This document shows positions 1 to 6,997 of a DNA stretch of 64,000 nucleotides, piece by piece (position 1 is the stretch's first letter; each line of letters starts with the position of its first letter). The notes beneath the pieces were generated by a model. It made no database searches and was not told where the DNA came from. It saw nothing but the letters and a program-made list of their open reading frames with translations. Source of the DNA: Improbicoccus devescovinae (lineage in GTDB: Bacteria; Bacillota; Clostridia; Oscillospirales; Acutalibacteraceae); assembly GCA_036245095.1 (NCBI GenBank), contig BSWA01000003.1:1-64000 (forward strand). Reading direction: 5' to 3'. The translations under genes were made by a program, and so were the position numbers.

Positions 1-560
1 TCTTCGTATTCCTTTGGTAAATTTTTAGCTTCAAATATATTTATCTGTGAAATATCTGATAAATTAATATTTTTTTCACTATCATTAAATTTAAAACAAT
101 ACTTGTAATAGTTACCTTCTTTTATTATAGTATGATTGATTGATATTGCCATTGTGATTACTTTTTTGATTTTTGAATAGTTTTCGCCCCTTTTTAATTG
201 GTCTGCTAAATTCTTTGCATTTCTAAAAATTAATCGTTTTTTCATGCTTTTATCATTTTCAACCTGTATTTCAATTCCTATTATTTTACCTGTACTTGTA
301 GTACATTTGATATCTAAAATACCTGTTTTGTCGTCGATTGTATTAATCTTAGTAGATGGATCAATAATTTCAATTTTTGTTAAATCATTGTCTTTTAAAT
401 CAATTGATGCTTTCAAAAAATTCCTAAGTATATTCCCGTTGCGTTCGTCCCCAAAAACTCTTTTGAAAACTAAATCGTTTCTTAAATAGACTTGTCCAAT
501 TTCATTTTTGGCTAAAACTTCTGTGCTTTTTAATTCCTGTATGTTTGTATCTTTTGACAA
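1..560 (-). CDS. Rpn family nuclease/putative transposase, partial
   Basis: Read on the minus strand from a TTG at 558-560 with an AGGAGG-type site at 569-574. The frame stays open to the window edge, so the C-terminus is missing. The translation begins MSKDTNIQELKS and shows the Rpn (PD-(D/E)XK recombination-promoting nuclease) pattern: FKRVFGDE near residue 35, LRNFLKAS, then DKTGILDIKC followed by IGIEIQVEN (the D...ExQ nuclease core), and QLKRGENYSKIKKVI. These proteins are dispersed, transposase-like nucleases of uncertain biology. A second, diverged Rpn gene lies at 2247-3169 on the same strand. The gene is not in a visible operon and abuts an IS on its upstream side. Family assignment is by pattern recognition. 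Confidence 0.8.
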   Translation of the reverse strand, partial: MSKDTNIQELKSTEVLAKNEIGQVYLRNDLVFKRVFGDERNGNILRNFLKASIDLKDNDLTKIEIIDPSTKINTIDDKTGILDIKCTTSTGKIIGIEIQVENDKSMKKRLIFRNAKNLADQLKRGENYSKIKKVITMAISINHTIIKEGNYYKYCFKFNDSEKNINLSDISQINIFEAKNLPKEYE

Positions 561-645
561 TTAAACTTCCTCCTATAATAAATCTAAATTTAATTAAATT
601 AATATTTAAATAATAACATATTTTTTATAAAAATCTAGATAGTGT

Positions 646-1134
646 CTACACAAGAATTCTCAACCACTGTAAAATTGAAGCAATCGTGACCGCACCTCGA
701 AAAGAAGAAGTCGTTTTTGCATGGCGCGAGGCTACACCACGAAGTCGTTTTAGTTTTAAAAAAGAGTTTTCAACCAAATGGCGTAACTTGTACAAGTATT
801 TATCATATTCTCGTTGAATCTTCCGATTCTTTTTTGGTGGGATAATTACATTCATACCACATTTTTTTGCAAACTCAACAATTTCATTGCTATCATAGCC
901 TCTGTCGGCAAGTAAATTCTCAGCTTTTATCCCTTTAATGAGAGGGATAGCCATTTTGCAATCAGCTTTGGTACCTTCTGTGATAGTAGTTTTGATCGGC
1001 ATACCATGCGCATCCACAGCCAGGTGAATTTTGGAATTGAGCCCCCTTTTGTGCGCTCCATGTCTTGGTTTCCACCCTTTGCTCCTGCTGCATGTGGATG
1101 AATTTTGACATGAGACGCATCTATCATTAGCCAT
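646..1134 (-). CDS. IS427-like transposase, OrfB (DDE C-terminal part)
   Basis: C-terminal half of the same transposase. After the shift site near 1047 the frame reads RGLNSKIHLAVDAHG, LLADRGYDSNEIV (second catalytic Asp) and YLYKLRHLVENSFLKLKR (catalytic Glu), ending LQWLRILV inside the left inverted repeat. The first part of the open frame (MANDRCVSCQNSS...) overlaps OrfA out of frame and is probably not translated by itself. Near-identical frames in copies B, C and D are interrupted, so this copy is the best candidate source of active transposase. Confidence 0.88.
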   Translation of the reverse strand: MANDRCVSCQNSSTCSRSKGWKPRHGAHKRGLNSKIHLAVDAHGMPIKTTITEGTKADCKMAIPLIKGIKAENLLADRGYDSNEIVEFAKKCGMNVIIPPKKNRKIQREYDKYLYKLRHLVENSFLKLKRLRGVASRHAKTTSSFRGAVTIASILQWLRILV

Positions 1135-1415
1135 TCAAAATCTGGGTCATCTATCAATTCAGCAAGAATCGAATCCCAAATTCCACGATCACACCATCGT
1201 TTATACCTTCGATGAACAGCGTTAAACTTGCCATATTGCGGTGGCAAATCACGCCATGGTGCGCCTGTTCGAGTTATCCAAAAACAGGCATTCACAAAAG
1301 TTTGATTATCTTTTGCGTTGCTTCCTCCCCAAGTTCCGATTAATTTCTTGATTATCGGTTCTATTTTAAGCCATTGTTCGTTTTTTAAATCATGTCTGTT
1401 TTGTAAATTATTCAT
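927..1415 (-). CDS. IS427-like transposase, OrfA (DUF4096-type N-terminal part)
   Basis: This is the N-terminal half of the IS5/IS427 transposase: MNNLQNRHDLKNEQW, a DUF4096-like region containing RTGAPWRDLPPQYGKF, then IDASHVKIHPH, which carries the first catalytic Asp of the DDE triad. The true transposase is probably an OrfA-OrfB fusion. At 1044-1050 (minus strand A AAA GGG, in OrfA frame) there is a canonical -1 slippery heptamer, and shifting there continues into RGLNSKIHLAVDAHG of the other frame. Residues of OrfA after that point are an out-of-frame tail. It starts at an ATG 60 bp inside the right end of the element. Confidence 0.88.
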   Translation of the reverse strand: MNNLQNRHDLKNEQWLKIEPIIKKLIGTWGGSNAKDNQTFVNACFWITRTGAPWRDLPPQYGKFNAVHRRYKRWCDRGIWDSILAELIDDPDFEWLMIDASHVKIHPHAAGAKGGNQDMERTKGGSIPKFTWLWMRMVCRSKLLSQKVPKLIAKWLSLSLKG

Positions 1416-1563
1416 AGTTTTTAAGTTTATTTCATTGATTTAAGAATGTCAAATTTTGTGTAGACACTATCTAGGTTTGTGAATGTAAAAAAGTTTACTT
1501 GTGTTTAAAAAAATCTATTTTTTGCATAGTTTTTAAATTAATTATAAAAATAAAATGTTTATT

Positions 1564-1690
1564 TTAACAATAAATATTTCTCAGCTTTTTTAATGAATCA
1601 AAGATTATTATTTTCATACTGCTTACATTGCATTTTTCAATTTCAGCAATTTGTTTAAAAGTCATATCTTCAAAAAAATTCAAAATATTA
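1564..1690 (-). pseudogene. Sigma-70 region 4-like fragment (C-terminal tail)
   Basis: Minus-strand frame reading ILNFFEDMTFKQIAEIEK, then a serine-rich turn and SLKKLRNIYC before a stop at 1564. This is the helix-turn-helix (region 4) end of a small sigma-70-like protein of the kind carried by clostridial mobile elements. It has no start. Its 5' end is fused near 1685 to a methyltransferase fragment in a different frame, so it is a deletion scar. A homologous fragment sits at 4360-4545 (ILKFFENMTFKEIS), showing that this was a multicopy family in the genome. Confidence 0.6.
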
Positions 1691-2162
1691 TTTCATTCCT
1701 AAAACTTCCTTCGCCGGCCATAAAAACCGAATCAAAAAATAGTTTTAAATAGTGGCTCATCGTAGGATCACAGTGAAGATAAAAGCTCCCATCATCTTTT
1801 AAAACCCGCCAAATCTCTTGAATTCTTTGAGCCATATAGACGATGTAGGCTAGCATTTTACTCTTATACATTTATCAGACCTCAAATTTCGCTAAAAATT
1901 TAATTAAATCAACTGTTTGCTGTATATAAACTGAATTTTTATTTTCTATAATTTCTTCATATGCTTCCTAAGCTTTTGAATTCCATTCCCATTTGTCAGT
2001 AAAAGCGACATCGTTACCCATTTTGTAATCTTTCATAGAACAAAACGGCGGGTCTATATAGCATAAATCTATAGAATTATCCGGAATATATTTTCTCATT
2101 ATTTCTAAATTGTCGCCACAATAAATTGCATTCCCATCTTTTTTATAAACTATTTCATCCAT
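1680..2162 (-). pseudogene. DNA adenine methyltransferase remnant (site-specific)
   Basis: The N-terminus at 1968-2162 reads GNAIYCGDNLEIMRKY and DLCYIDPPF, a motif-IV DPPF typical of N6-adenine/N4-cytosine methylases of the type III/Mod-like group. It is preceded by a GAGGAG ribosome binding site. The same frame continues through a TAG near 1966 and a TGA-TAA pair near 1872-1877 into QRIQEIWRVLKDDGSFYLHCDP at 1680-1871, then stops where it meets the sigma fragment. Three in-frame stops and the missing C-terminal half make it a pseudogene. No restriction partner is visible. Confidence 0.75.
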
Positions 2163-2182
2163 TTAAAAATTCTCCTCAATAA

Positions 2183-2213
2183 AAATCACACCGCTTTAAA
2201 ACGATGTGATATT
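2183..2213 (-). terminator. Rho-independent terminator after the Rpn gene
   Basis: On the minus strand ATCACATCG and CGGTGTGAT (2185-2210) form a hairpin with one G-U or mismatch and a loop of about 8 nt, followed by TTTTTA. It lies 40 nt past the Rpn stop codon. Confidence 0.6.
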
Positions 2214-2246
2214 TGTTTATATGTTTAATTTGTTTTAATTTAACTA

Positions 2247-3169
2247 TTACACGTTTAATGCGTTTATTTGCTCGACAGACAAATTAGTTAATCTTGAAAT
2301 TAAACTAGGTTCTAACCCCTCTTCAAGCGATTTTATAGCCATTTCAATCGCTTTGTTAGATTCGCCTTCCTGTCTGCCTCTTGCTTCGCCTCTCGCTTCG
2401 CCTATTTGTATGCCTTCCCTTTTACTTCTGGCCATATCGCTTTGATAGTCTTTGACTTTTTTTTCTGCTTCTATTGCCCGAATCTGCATTATTTCATTAA
2501 GACTTATGCCCCGTAGTGCCTCCGCTGCCATGGCTATTCCTCCTTCGGATTCTATGATCTTATTTATGTCTTCGAGTTTGGTTTTGTCGTTTGCCCATTT
2601 TAGAAATGCTCCCCAGTTATCTTTTTGATTGTCTGGAATGGTTTTTTGTCAAGCTTGCTCATCTCAAACGTAATTATACGAGTTTTACCATCTAAAGATA
2701 TATTATTTTCTTTATCATAATACTCAAAATTATGAACTGTTTTATTATCATCGAAAAATTTTCCTTCCGCTAGCAGCGTGATTTGATATGCGGACATCAA
2801 TTTGTCGTAATCGTCTTCGCCTTTACTTTCTTGCGAGATGAAAAGCTTGGAAACATAATATTCACTTCGTGTAAGTTCGTCGGGTCTGTGTTTTAGCGCC
2901 ATCTCGACAGTATCCCTTTCCCCGCTGTTAAATTTGCAGCTAAAATCAAATCTTATTTGTTTTTCTTCTCTTTGTGTTATTGATGGTTCATTTGGAAGCA
3001 GTGTCGCTTCAATTACTTTTTGATCTGTAAATGCACTTAAGAAATCTTTCAGTGCTTCTTTTGATTCGTAAGTTTCTGATGTAAAAAGCGCTTTAAATAT
3101 TGGGTCGAGTTTTGGGTCTAGGATGTTTTCGTCAAGCGTAATTAATGAATCCCTATTTTGGGTTTCCAA
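2247..3169 (-). pseudogene. Rpn family nuclease/transposase, one frameshift
   Basis: Two minus-strand frames make one Rpn-type protein. The upstream frame (2600-3169) holds LDPIFKALFTSE, KDFLSAF, then FDFSCKFNSGERDTVEMALK, the PD-(D/E)XK-like core, and RTGFEM-like TFEMSKLDKKP. Near 2630 the frame slips. The other frame carries on through NDKTKLEDINKII into EALRGISLNEIMQIRAIEAE, the charged repeat GEARGEARGRQEGE and the typical C-terminal SRLTNLSVEQINAL. One indel therefore separates a conserved body from its usual tail. The start is the ATG at 3167-3169. A terminator follows at 2185-2210. It may be recently inactivated, or rescued by slippage; the sequence cannot tell. Confidence 0.78.
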
Positions 3170-3399
3170 ACTTAAATTCCTCCCTTTTTGTAAATTATTA
3201 ATATAAATTTATAACTTAATTATATGCTAATTAAATTTAAAAATCAATTTCTAATTTTTTATCTCATCTAGATTTACTACGTTCTACTGCGCTAGCTAAC
3301 GAATCTAATCTGCTCGTGGGGATCGCGTTTATATTTGGGAGAAGCTTTATATACCGGCATTAGACCGGTATAGGTTTTATCAATAGACTTCTTTCCCAA

Positions 3400-3511
3400 C
3401 TAAACAATCAGATCAAAATTAAAAACTCCGGAGATCAAATTACATCTAAGACCAAAACGTTTTCTACGATTTCGGTATCGTTCAGATAAAATTTTAAAAC
3501 GTTTAATAAAT
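3400..3511 (-). pseudogene. IS5/ISL2-type transposase C-terminal scrap
   Basis: This stretch is a diverged reverse complement of the transposase tail at 19440-19560: it shares the runs encoding FIKRFKVLAVKYRNR-like residues and the following GATCAAATTACA. It is cut off at 3511 by IS copy B. The adjoining 3240-3400 shows only a 7-bp inverted repeat (ATACCGG...CCGGTAT, 3351-3371) and no gene. Confidence 0.55.
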
Positions 3512-4356
3512 CTAGATAGTGTCTACACAAGAATCCTCAACCACTGTAAAATTGAAGCAATCGTGACCGCACCTCGAAAAGAAGAAGTCGTTTTTGCATA
3601 GCGCGAGGCTACACCACGAAGTCGTTTTAGTTTTAAAAAAGCGTTTTCAACCAAATGGCGTAACTTGTACAAGTATTTATCATATTCTCGTTGAATCTTC
3701 CGATTCTTTTTTGGTGGGATAATTACATTCATACCACATTTTTTTTGCAAACTCAACAATTTCATTGCTATCATAGCCTCTGTCGGCAAGTAAATTCTCA
3801 GCTTTTATCCCTTTAATGAGAGGGATAGCCATTTTGCAATCAGCTTTGGTACCTTCTGTGATAGTAGTTTTGATCGGCATACCATGCGCATCCACAGCCA
3901 GGTGAATTTTGGAATTGAGCCCCCTTTTGTGCGCTCCATGTCTTGGTTTCCACCCTTTGCTCCTGCTGCATGTGGATGAATTTTGACATGAGACGCATCT
4001 ATCATTAGCCATTCAAAATCTGGGTCATCTATCAATTCAGCAAGAATCGAGATCCCAAATTCCACGATCACACCATCGTTTATACCTTCGATGAACAGCG
4101 TTAAACTTGCCATATTGCGGTGGCAAATCACGACATGGTGCGCCTGTTCGAGTTATCCAAAAACAGGCATTCACAAAAGTTTGATTATCTTTTGCGTTGC
4201 TTCCTCCCCAAGTTCCGATTAATTTCTTGATTATCGGTTCTATTATTTTAAGCCATTGTTTGTTTTTTAAATCATGTCTGTTTTGTAAATTATTCATAGT
4301 TTTTAAGTTTATTTCATTGATTTAAGAATGTCAAATTTTGTGTAGACACTATCTAG
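3512..4356 (-). mobile_element. IS427-like element, copy B, decayed
   Basis: Element of 845 bp bounded by CTAG and the same inverted repeats as copy A. It differs from A by an extra T in the tract at 3740-3748, an extra G in the AGATCCC region near 4051, a 3-bp insertion near 4245 and scattered substitutions. Confidence 0.92.
3523..4297 (-). pseudogene. IS427-like transposase, frameshifted (copy B)
   Basis: OrfA (4037-4297) is cut short near 4050 by a one-base insertion, so the IDASHVK segment lies in a different frame (3805-4131). The DDE part is broken again at an A8 tract near 3743, giving frames 3680-4012 and 3523-3789. The second lesion is shared exactly with copy C, so the two descend from one already damaged copy. 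It cannot encode transposase but has intact ends that could be mobilised in trans by copy A. Confidence 0.88.
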
Positions 4357-4359
4357 GCG

Positions 4360-4545
4360 CTAAAAATTGCAAAATGGGGGGTCTCTCAACATTAAATTTT
4401 TAAAAGCATCGTCAATGTTTTCTTTTGCAGAATAAAATGAAATATTTTCAGCCATAGAAATCTCCTTAAAAGTCATATTTTCAAAGAATTTCAAAATAAT
4501 TCTTCTTCTTTGTTTTACAGGAAGCAAATTTATTTTGTTTCTTAG
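4360..4545 (-). pseudogene. Sigma-70 region 4-like fragment between two IS copies
   Basis: Minus-strand frame reading LRNKINLLPVKQRRRIILKF, FENMTFKEIS and ENIDDAFKNLMLRD. The LP.KQRR...I..FFE.MTFKEI pattern is sigma-70 region 4 as found in small element-borne sigma factors. Both ends are lost to flanking IS copies B and C, and the apparent first residues come from the IS terminal repeat. It is homologous to the fragment at 1564-1690. Confidence 0.6.
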
Positions 4546-5378
4546 ATAGTGTCTACACAAAATTTGACATTCTTAAATCAATGAAATAAACTTAAAAACT
4601 ATGAATAATTTACAAAACAGACATGATTTAAAAACAAACAATGGCTTAAAATAGAACCGATAATCAAGAAATTAATCGGAACTTGGGGGAAGCAACGCAA
4701 AAGATAATCAAACTTTTGTGAATGCCTGTTTTGGATAACTCGAACAGGCGCACCATGGCGTGATTTGCCACCGCAATATGGCAAGTTTAACGCTGTTCAT
4801 CGAAGGTATAAACGATGGTGTGATCGTGGAATTTGGGATTCGATTCTTGCTGAATTGATAGATGACCCAGATTTTGAATGGCTAATGATAGATGCGTCTC
4901 ATGTCAAAATTCATCCACATGCAGCAGGAGCAAAGGGTGGAAACCAAGACATGGAGCGCACAAAAGGGGGCTCAATTCCAAAATTCACCTGGCTGTGGAT
5001 GCGCATGGTATGCCGATCAAAACTACTATCACAGAAGGTACCAAAGCTGATTGCAAAATGGCTATCCCTCTCATTAAAGGGATAAAAGCTGAGAATTTAC
5101 TTGCCGACAGAGGCTATGATAGCAATGAAATTGTTGAGTTTGCAAAAAAAATGTGGTATGAATGTAATTATCCCACCAAAAAAGAATCGGAAGATTCAAC
5201 GAGAATATGATAAATACTTGTACAAGTTACGCCATTTGGTTGAAAACGCTTTTTTAAAACTAAAACGACTTCGTGGTGTAGCCTCGCGCTATGCAAAAAC
5301 GACTTCTTCTTTTCGAGGTGCGGTCACGATTGCTTCAATTTTACAGTGGTTGAGGATTCTTGTGTAGACACTATCTAG
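4542..5378 (+). mobile_element. IS427-like element, copy C, decayed, opposite orientation
   Basis: Same element as copies A and B but with transposase on the plus strand. The left edge is TTAG and the right edge CTAG, consistent with a TA core target. Copies B and C face each other across 185 bp and form a large inverted repeat. Confidence 0.92.
4601..5367 (+). pseudogene. IS427-like transposase, frameshifted (copy C)
   Basis: Starts at the ATG at 4601, but deletions near 4632, 4690 and 4733 break the N-terminal third. The frame becomes readable from PPQYGKFNAVHRRY at 4765. The A8 tract at about 5143-5150 breaks the DDE part at the same base as in copy B, giving the identical aberrant KMWYECNYPTKKE peptide. 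Transposase is therefore inactive. Confidence 0.87.
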
Positions 5379-5425
5379 CAGAATTTTCGAAAACTAAGAT
5401 TAATTTTTGAAGTCTCCAATTTTCA

Positions 5426-5473
5426 TGGATGTGGTATAATAAAAACAAATGGATGTGATATAATACAAACAAA
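5426..5473 (+). promoter_or_regulatory. Tandem duplicated extended -10 promoters
   Basis: Two 24-bp direct repeats (5426-5449 and 5450-5473, two mismatches) each contain an extended -10 element: TGGTATAAT (TATAAT at 5435-5440) and TGATATAAT (TATAAT at 5459-5464). No good -35 is present, as expected for extended -10 promoters. A GGAAGG ribosome binding site follows at 5474-5479, 10 nt before the ATG at 5490. Confidence 0.65.
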
Positions 5474-5489
5474 AGGAAGGTAAATAATT

Positions 5490-5993
5490 ATGGAGAAAAA
5501 GTCGAATTTTCAAAATTTAACAGAAAAACAACTCGATGGAGTATCCGGTGCTGGGATAAAAGAACAAATCGTAGCGGGAGCTTTAGGGATTGCAGCATTG
5601 ATAGGTAATACTTCAATAAAAGCCGCAGACATAGGCGTCGCAAATCCAAATACATCCATTAGTAGTATTTCTCAAATATCCGAACAATCTTCTAGTAATA
5701 TTTCTCAAAAATCCGAACAATCTTCTAGTAATATTTCTCAAAAATCCGAACAATCTGCTTTTTCGATTTTTTTAAAAGAAGCGAAAATTTCAAAAATTCA
5801 AGAAGAAGCATTTAATTTAACGAATGAATTGGCTAAAAGAAACCCTAATCATTTGGAATTGACAAAAAAGGTGAGTTCTTATCGTTATGAAGGAGAAATG
5901 CCAACTGCTGTAGAAAAAGTTCTAGATAAAGGCGTAAAAGAAGGTGATTTGCCAATACAAAATTTTAAGTATGAAAGATATTCAAAACGCTAA
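5490..5993 (+). CDS. Double-glycine-leader protein, N-terminal part of a frameshifted effector-like gene
   Basis: The first 22 residues end LTEKQLDGVSGAG, a bacteriocin-type (double-glycine, here Gly-Ala) leader of the kind cut by peptidase-containing ABC transporters. Next come a short hydrophobic helix (IVAGALGIAALIG, about 27-39), an 11-residue repeat (SNISQKSEQSS type, three units, about 58-90) and a mainly helical stretch to about 160. The frame then stops at 5993, whereas the +1 frame continues for 290 more residues at 5944-6861 without its own ribosome binding site. I infer one original protein of about 450 residues. Its promoter is the repeated extended -10. The leader suggests export; the cargo function is unknown. 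Confidence 0.72.
   Translation: MEKKSNFQNLTEKQLDGVSGAGIKEQIVAGALGIAALIGNTSIKAADIGVANPNTSISSISQISEQSSSNISQKSEQSSSNISQKSEQSAFSIFLKEAKISKIQEEAFNLTNELAKRNPNHLELTKKVSSYRYEGEMPTAVEKVLDKGVKEGDLPIQNFKYERYSKR
5661..5759 (+). repeat. Three 33-bp coding tandem repeats
   Basis: Units at 5661-5693, 5694-5726 and 5727-5759, nearly identical, encode S-S/N-I-S-Q-K-S-E-Q-S-S. They form a Ser/Gln-rich linker between the leader region and the body of the effector-like protein. Confidence 0.9.
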
Positions 5994-6861
5994 GGACAAG
6001 GCTGTTACTAAATCTGATAAAGATGTTAAGTTTATTTTATGTCCAAATCTTGATGCTTTAAAACTTCATGAACAAGCAGTATATGATGAAGGTGACGTTG
6101 TAAATTTAGCAAGTCAATTTAATGCTCTTGAATCTGTATGTAACGACCCAAGTTCAGTAAAAGACTGGCCTTATGACAACACACAAGGACCCATGTGTGC
6201 GCTTCAATCAGTTGCTGCTACCAAACACAGAGAAGCAGCAGATTTACATGGCAAGCTTATAGATTCAATAAAAGATTTATTAAAAGAATGCAGAGTTGAC
6301 AATAAACCTATAACCGAGAAATATCCGAACCTATATAAAGGCGGATATTTAGAAATGTCGGAAATCACAAATGTTAAAGATATGGGAATTTTCACATCGT
6401 TCTTAGAAAATAACTTAAAGGATATGAAATTTTTATCTCAATGGGTCAAATGTGAAGGCACAAGTAAAATACAACTTCAGGTATTTACTGCGGCCCCTTC
6501 ATTTCAAAGAAAATCAAAAAGCATTTGGGATAAGAAAGACAAATTAACGGAACTCAGAAAAAAATGCTGTGTGATGCTTATTGAAACACAATACAAAGCG
6601 TTAGCGCAAGCAGCTGCAATTCGATCGGCTGAAACGGGTAAAAACATTAATCTGCACGTCACCATGATCGGTCACGGCGTATTTAATAATCCAGATGAAA
6701 CTGTCGCTGCTGCTTTAAAAGCATTGAAAGATGAACTTAAAGGTTATGATGTTACAGTATACTTACATCTTCGTTTAAACAAGCCAAACATTTGGCTTAA
6801 AGGTGTTGAAAAGGCCGGTGTTAAGGTGTTGAAAAGGCCGGTGTTAAATGGGTTTCTTTAA
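5944..6861 (+). CDS. Macrodomain-like protein, C-terminal part of the frameshifted gene
   Basis: The frame opens inside the end of the preceding frame, and the useful homology starts near MKDIQNAKDKAV (5971). Motifs in order: VNLASQFNALESV (about 6107-6140), YDNTQGPMCAL (about 6172-6205), LQVFTAAPSFQR (about 6475-6510), TQYKALAQAAAIRSAE and HVTMIGHGVFNNP (about 6655-6690). This set resembles the macro/PARG-like proteins with SQFN.LE, D.TQGP.CA and LLGGGVFGN signatures seen in protists, algae and some bacteria. That comparison is from memory and needs a profile search. A 23-bp duplication at 6802-6847 has rewritten the last residues. No ribosome binding site precedes it, so it is probably the C-terminal half of the leader-bearing gene. 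Confidence 0.6.
   Translation: MICQYKILSMKDIQNAKDKAVTKSDKDVKFILCPNLDALKLHEQAVYDEGDVVNLASQFNALESVCNDPSSVKDWPYDNTQGPMCALQSVAATKHREAADLHGKLIDSIKDLLKECRVDNKPITEKYPNLYKGGYLEMSEITNVKDMGIFTSFLENNLKDMKFLSQWVKCEGTSKIQLQVFTAAPSFQRKSKSIWDKKDKLTELRKKCCVMLIETQYKALAQAAAIRSAETGKNINLHVTMIGHGVFNNPDETVAAALKALKDELKGYDVTVYLHLRLNKPNIWLKGVEKAGVKVLKRPVLNGFL
6802..6847 (+). repeat. 23-bp tandem duplication at the 3' end of the macrodomain-like frame
   Basis: Two perfect 23-bp units (6802-6824 and 6825-6847). Because 23 is not a multiple of three, the second copy changes the reading frame. Without it the protein would end GVEKAGVKWVSLKRPVF instead of the present KVLKRPVLNGFL. Confidence 0.92.
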
Positions 6862-6997
6862 AAAGACCTGTCTTTTAACGAAATTTTGCACTAAAATTAA
6901 ATAAACCTGATATTAGTTTGACACACAAAAGTCCCCGTTTTCCTTTGTTTTGATATACCTCTTTACAAATTCTAAATATTTTTATTTATATATTAGC

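Larger units (their letters stand above)
635..1474 (-). mobile_element. IS5-family (IS427-like) element, copy A, intact
   Basis: Element of about 840 bp with near-perfect terminal inverted repeats (GATAGTGTCTACACAA at the left, its complement at the right) and CTAG at both outer edges. It encodes a two-frame DDE transposase on the minus strand. The outer bases match across the copies at 3512-4356, 4542-5378 and 31703-32540, which defines the ends. TA (within CTAG or TTAG) is the likely target duplication. Of the four near-full-length copies, this is the only one with both reading frames free of obvious lesions. Confidence 0.93.

Noticed and set aside
244..489. 81-codon plus-strand ORF
   Set aside because: Antisense of the Rpn-family gene on the minus strand; hydrophobic shadow of AT-rich coding sequence.
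3351..3371. ATACCGG/CCGGTAT inverted repeat as a terminator or operator
   Set aside because: Located in transposase debris without a T-run or adjacent gene; no support for function.
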